Assembly (NCBI RefSeq): GCF_913776295.1
Contig: NZ_CAJYOJ010000046.1
Span: forward strand, 1 to 46,093
Source of the DNA: an uncultured Pedobacter sp.
GTDB lineage: Bacteria; Bacteroidota; Bacteroidia; Sphingobacteriales; Sphingobacteriaceae
DNA length: 46,093 nucleotides
Direction: 5' to 3'
The notes beneath the pieces are model-generated. The model did not search any database. It was not told where the DNA came from and was given only the letters and a program-made list of their open reading frames with translations. This document shows, in pieces, positions 45,098-46,093 of the stretch. Position 1 is the stretch's first letter, and every line of letters begins with the position of its first letter. The translations under genes and the position numbers were made by a program.

Positions 45098-45817
45098 TTA
45101 TTGCCTTGGTATATTGATAATCCCCCTGTTTTCCATTGCCTTTAAAATAACAGCTGTTCCGATCTGTTTATTTACATAATCAAGGCTAAAAACATGATCT
45201 CTCGGGAAACCTCCCTTAGTATACAGATTGGAACCACCCCATAGATATGGAGAATTGATGTTATTGCGCTGATAAGCTTTAGCTATGCCGTTGTACTGCT
45301 CTAAACGCAATATAACCTTAGGTAATGACCAAACGGTTTCTTTATCTAAACCACGTAACTTCAGGGCATCAACTGCACTTTCCTCAAAGGTAAAGGGCGG
45401 GCCATGGTCAATTTTTGGTCTGTTTGCAGGATGCTGTCTGGTAAAGCCACTTAATGGATCGCCATTGTGCAGGTGCCTGGTAAAATCGGAATTGCTCTCC
45501 CGGTAATGCACACATGCAATAAAATACCATGGTATACCGCTGTTTTCAGAAAAGAGTCCGGTATCTTCAAACGGCCTGTTAAAAAAACGATTTGAGATTT
45601 TTGGATTCTTGTCCGGAAAGTTATCTTCCGTCCCGGTAAAAAAGCTGGAGGTACGATAAGTGTATCCAGTCAAATCAAGCAGTTTATTTCTAATCGCCTG
45701 ATATCTTGATTTGTTAACTAGGATTTTATCATCGATGATCCGGTTGATTTCTGCAGATTTTAACGGAGAAATTGTACAACGATTAAACAGGTTGATGTAT
45801 TCCAAATCGGTAGCCAT
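45098..45817 (-). CDS. Lysozyme-like putative peptidoglycan hydrolase of the type VI operon
   Basis: This 239-residue protein has no signal peptide. The core 'FIACVHYRESNSDFTRHLHNGDPLSG' places a possible catalytic Glu in HYRES, as in lysozyme-fold hydrolases. It is followed by 'NSPYLWGGSNLYTKGGFPRDHVF'. The lack of a signal and the place between hcp/tssD and vgrG suggest export through the type VI system to attack a neighbour's wall, or work in assembly. Alternative: a chromosomal housekeeping hydrolase of the same fold. Confidence 0.7.
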   Translation of the reverse strand: MATDLEYINLFNRCTISPLKSAEINRIIDDKILVNKSRYQAIRNKLLDLTGYTYRTSSFFTGTEDNFPDKNPKISNRFFNRPFEDTGLFSENSGIPWYFIACVHYRESNSDFTRHLHNGDPLSGFTRQHPANRPKIDHGPPFTFEESAVDALKLRGLDKETVWSLPKVILRLEQYNGIAKAYQRNNINSPYLWGGSNLYTKGGFPRDHVFSLDYVNKQIGTAVILKAMENRGIINIPRQ

Positions 45818-45902
45818 AGGTAGCTCTTTTGATCATGCCCCAAAAACAGAAAAATCGTTACTGGCGCAGCTTTACCTGATACCAATAACGATTTAAATCG
45901 GA

Positions 45903-46093
45903 TTAAGCCTTAGGCCAATCGTTTTCGTGTTCGGCGTTGCCGAGTTTTAGCTTACGTGCCGATACTACAAAACTTAAAGTCATCGGTGTATTGTCATTCA
46001 CGGCAATACCTTCGTTATATTGGATAATGTAACCATCTTCGAAAGACAGTTCCTTCATTTTTGCATCTTCTTCGCCTTTTTTAAAGATGATGT
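45903..46093 (-). CDS. tssD: Hcp/TssD type VI tube protein, 3' end only
   Basis: The C-terminal 63 residues are present, read directly from the minus strand; the window ends inside the gene. 'KELSFEDGYIIQYNEGIAVN' and 'PMTLSFVVSARKLKLGNAEH' are typical of subtype iii TssD, which builds the inner tube of the type VI apparatus. It heads the visible part of the effector operon, 85 bases before the lysozyme-like gene. Confidence 0.9.
   Translation of the reverse strand, partial: IIFKKGEEDAKMKELSFEDGYIIQYNEGIAVNDNTPMTLSFVVSARKLKLGNAEHENDWPKA

Overview
The window looks like chromosome from a Bacteroidota bacterium of the Sphingobacteriaceae, most like Pedobacter. This is inferred from several things in the sequence. 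There is a PorP/SprF-type protein next to a giant PKD protein with a type IX secretion (CHU_C-like) C-terminus. There are promoters of the TTG / TAnnTTTG type. Efflux and sensor genes are of LytTR, DUF2807 and DUF4280 types common in this phylum. Several intergenic repeat families are also present. No rRNA, tRNA, insertion sequence or CRISPR array was seen.

Layout. 1-811 holds no gene, only dispersed hairpin repeats. 812-7304 is a leftward TetR-controlled tripartite RND efflux operon: regulator, lipoprotein adaptor, inner-membrane pump, outer-membrane factor. Promoter and operator motifs are visible. 7305-8563 is non-coding and contains 3.7 tandem copies of a ~200-bp unit. 8564-11674 has an Lrp/AsnC regulator divergent from an mntR-mntH pair; the operator-like inverted repeat is visible and MntH carries a C-terminal universal-stress-protein domain. 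11735-22225 is mostly housekeeping: thioredoxin-like protein, smpB, pcm, DUF423-priA, two cell-envelope proteins, tsaB and the rpmH-rnpA-yidD cluster.

22682-25571 is a leftward operon of a LiaF-like membrane protein, a DUF4288 gene broken by two compensating frameshifts, a LytS-like histidine kinase and a LytTR response regulator. 25703-28711 holds a ChaN-like protein, mscL and rpoN. 28990-33556 is the type IX secretion pair. 33792-39057 holds a small acidic protein, a very short tatA, an HD hydrolase, a TetR-AarF kinase pair, a single-domain response regulator and a DUF2807 protein.

39413-46093 is the most interesting part. It is a leftward type VI secretion (Bacteroidota subtype iii) effector operon ending in a clear terminator. 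In transcription order it holds Hcp/TssD (cut by the window edge), a lysozyme-like protein, a lipoprotein, VgrG, a PAAR-like/Hint/C-terminal toxin protein, and two tandem paralogous immunity candidates, the second disrupted by a homopolymer frameshift. A glycine-rich coding remnant lies just beyond the terminator. The cargo thus appears to be a VgrG/PAAR tip carrying a self-cleaving toxin, plus a possible peptidoglycan hydrolase with a lipoprotein partner.
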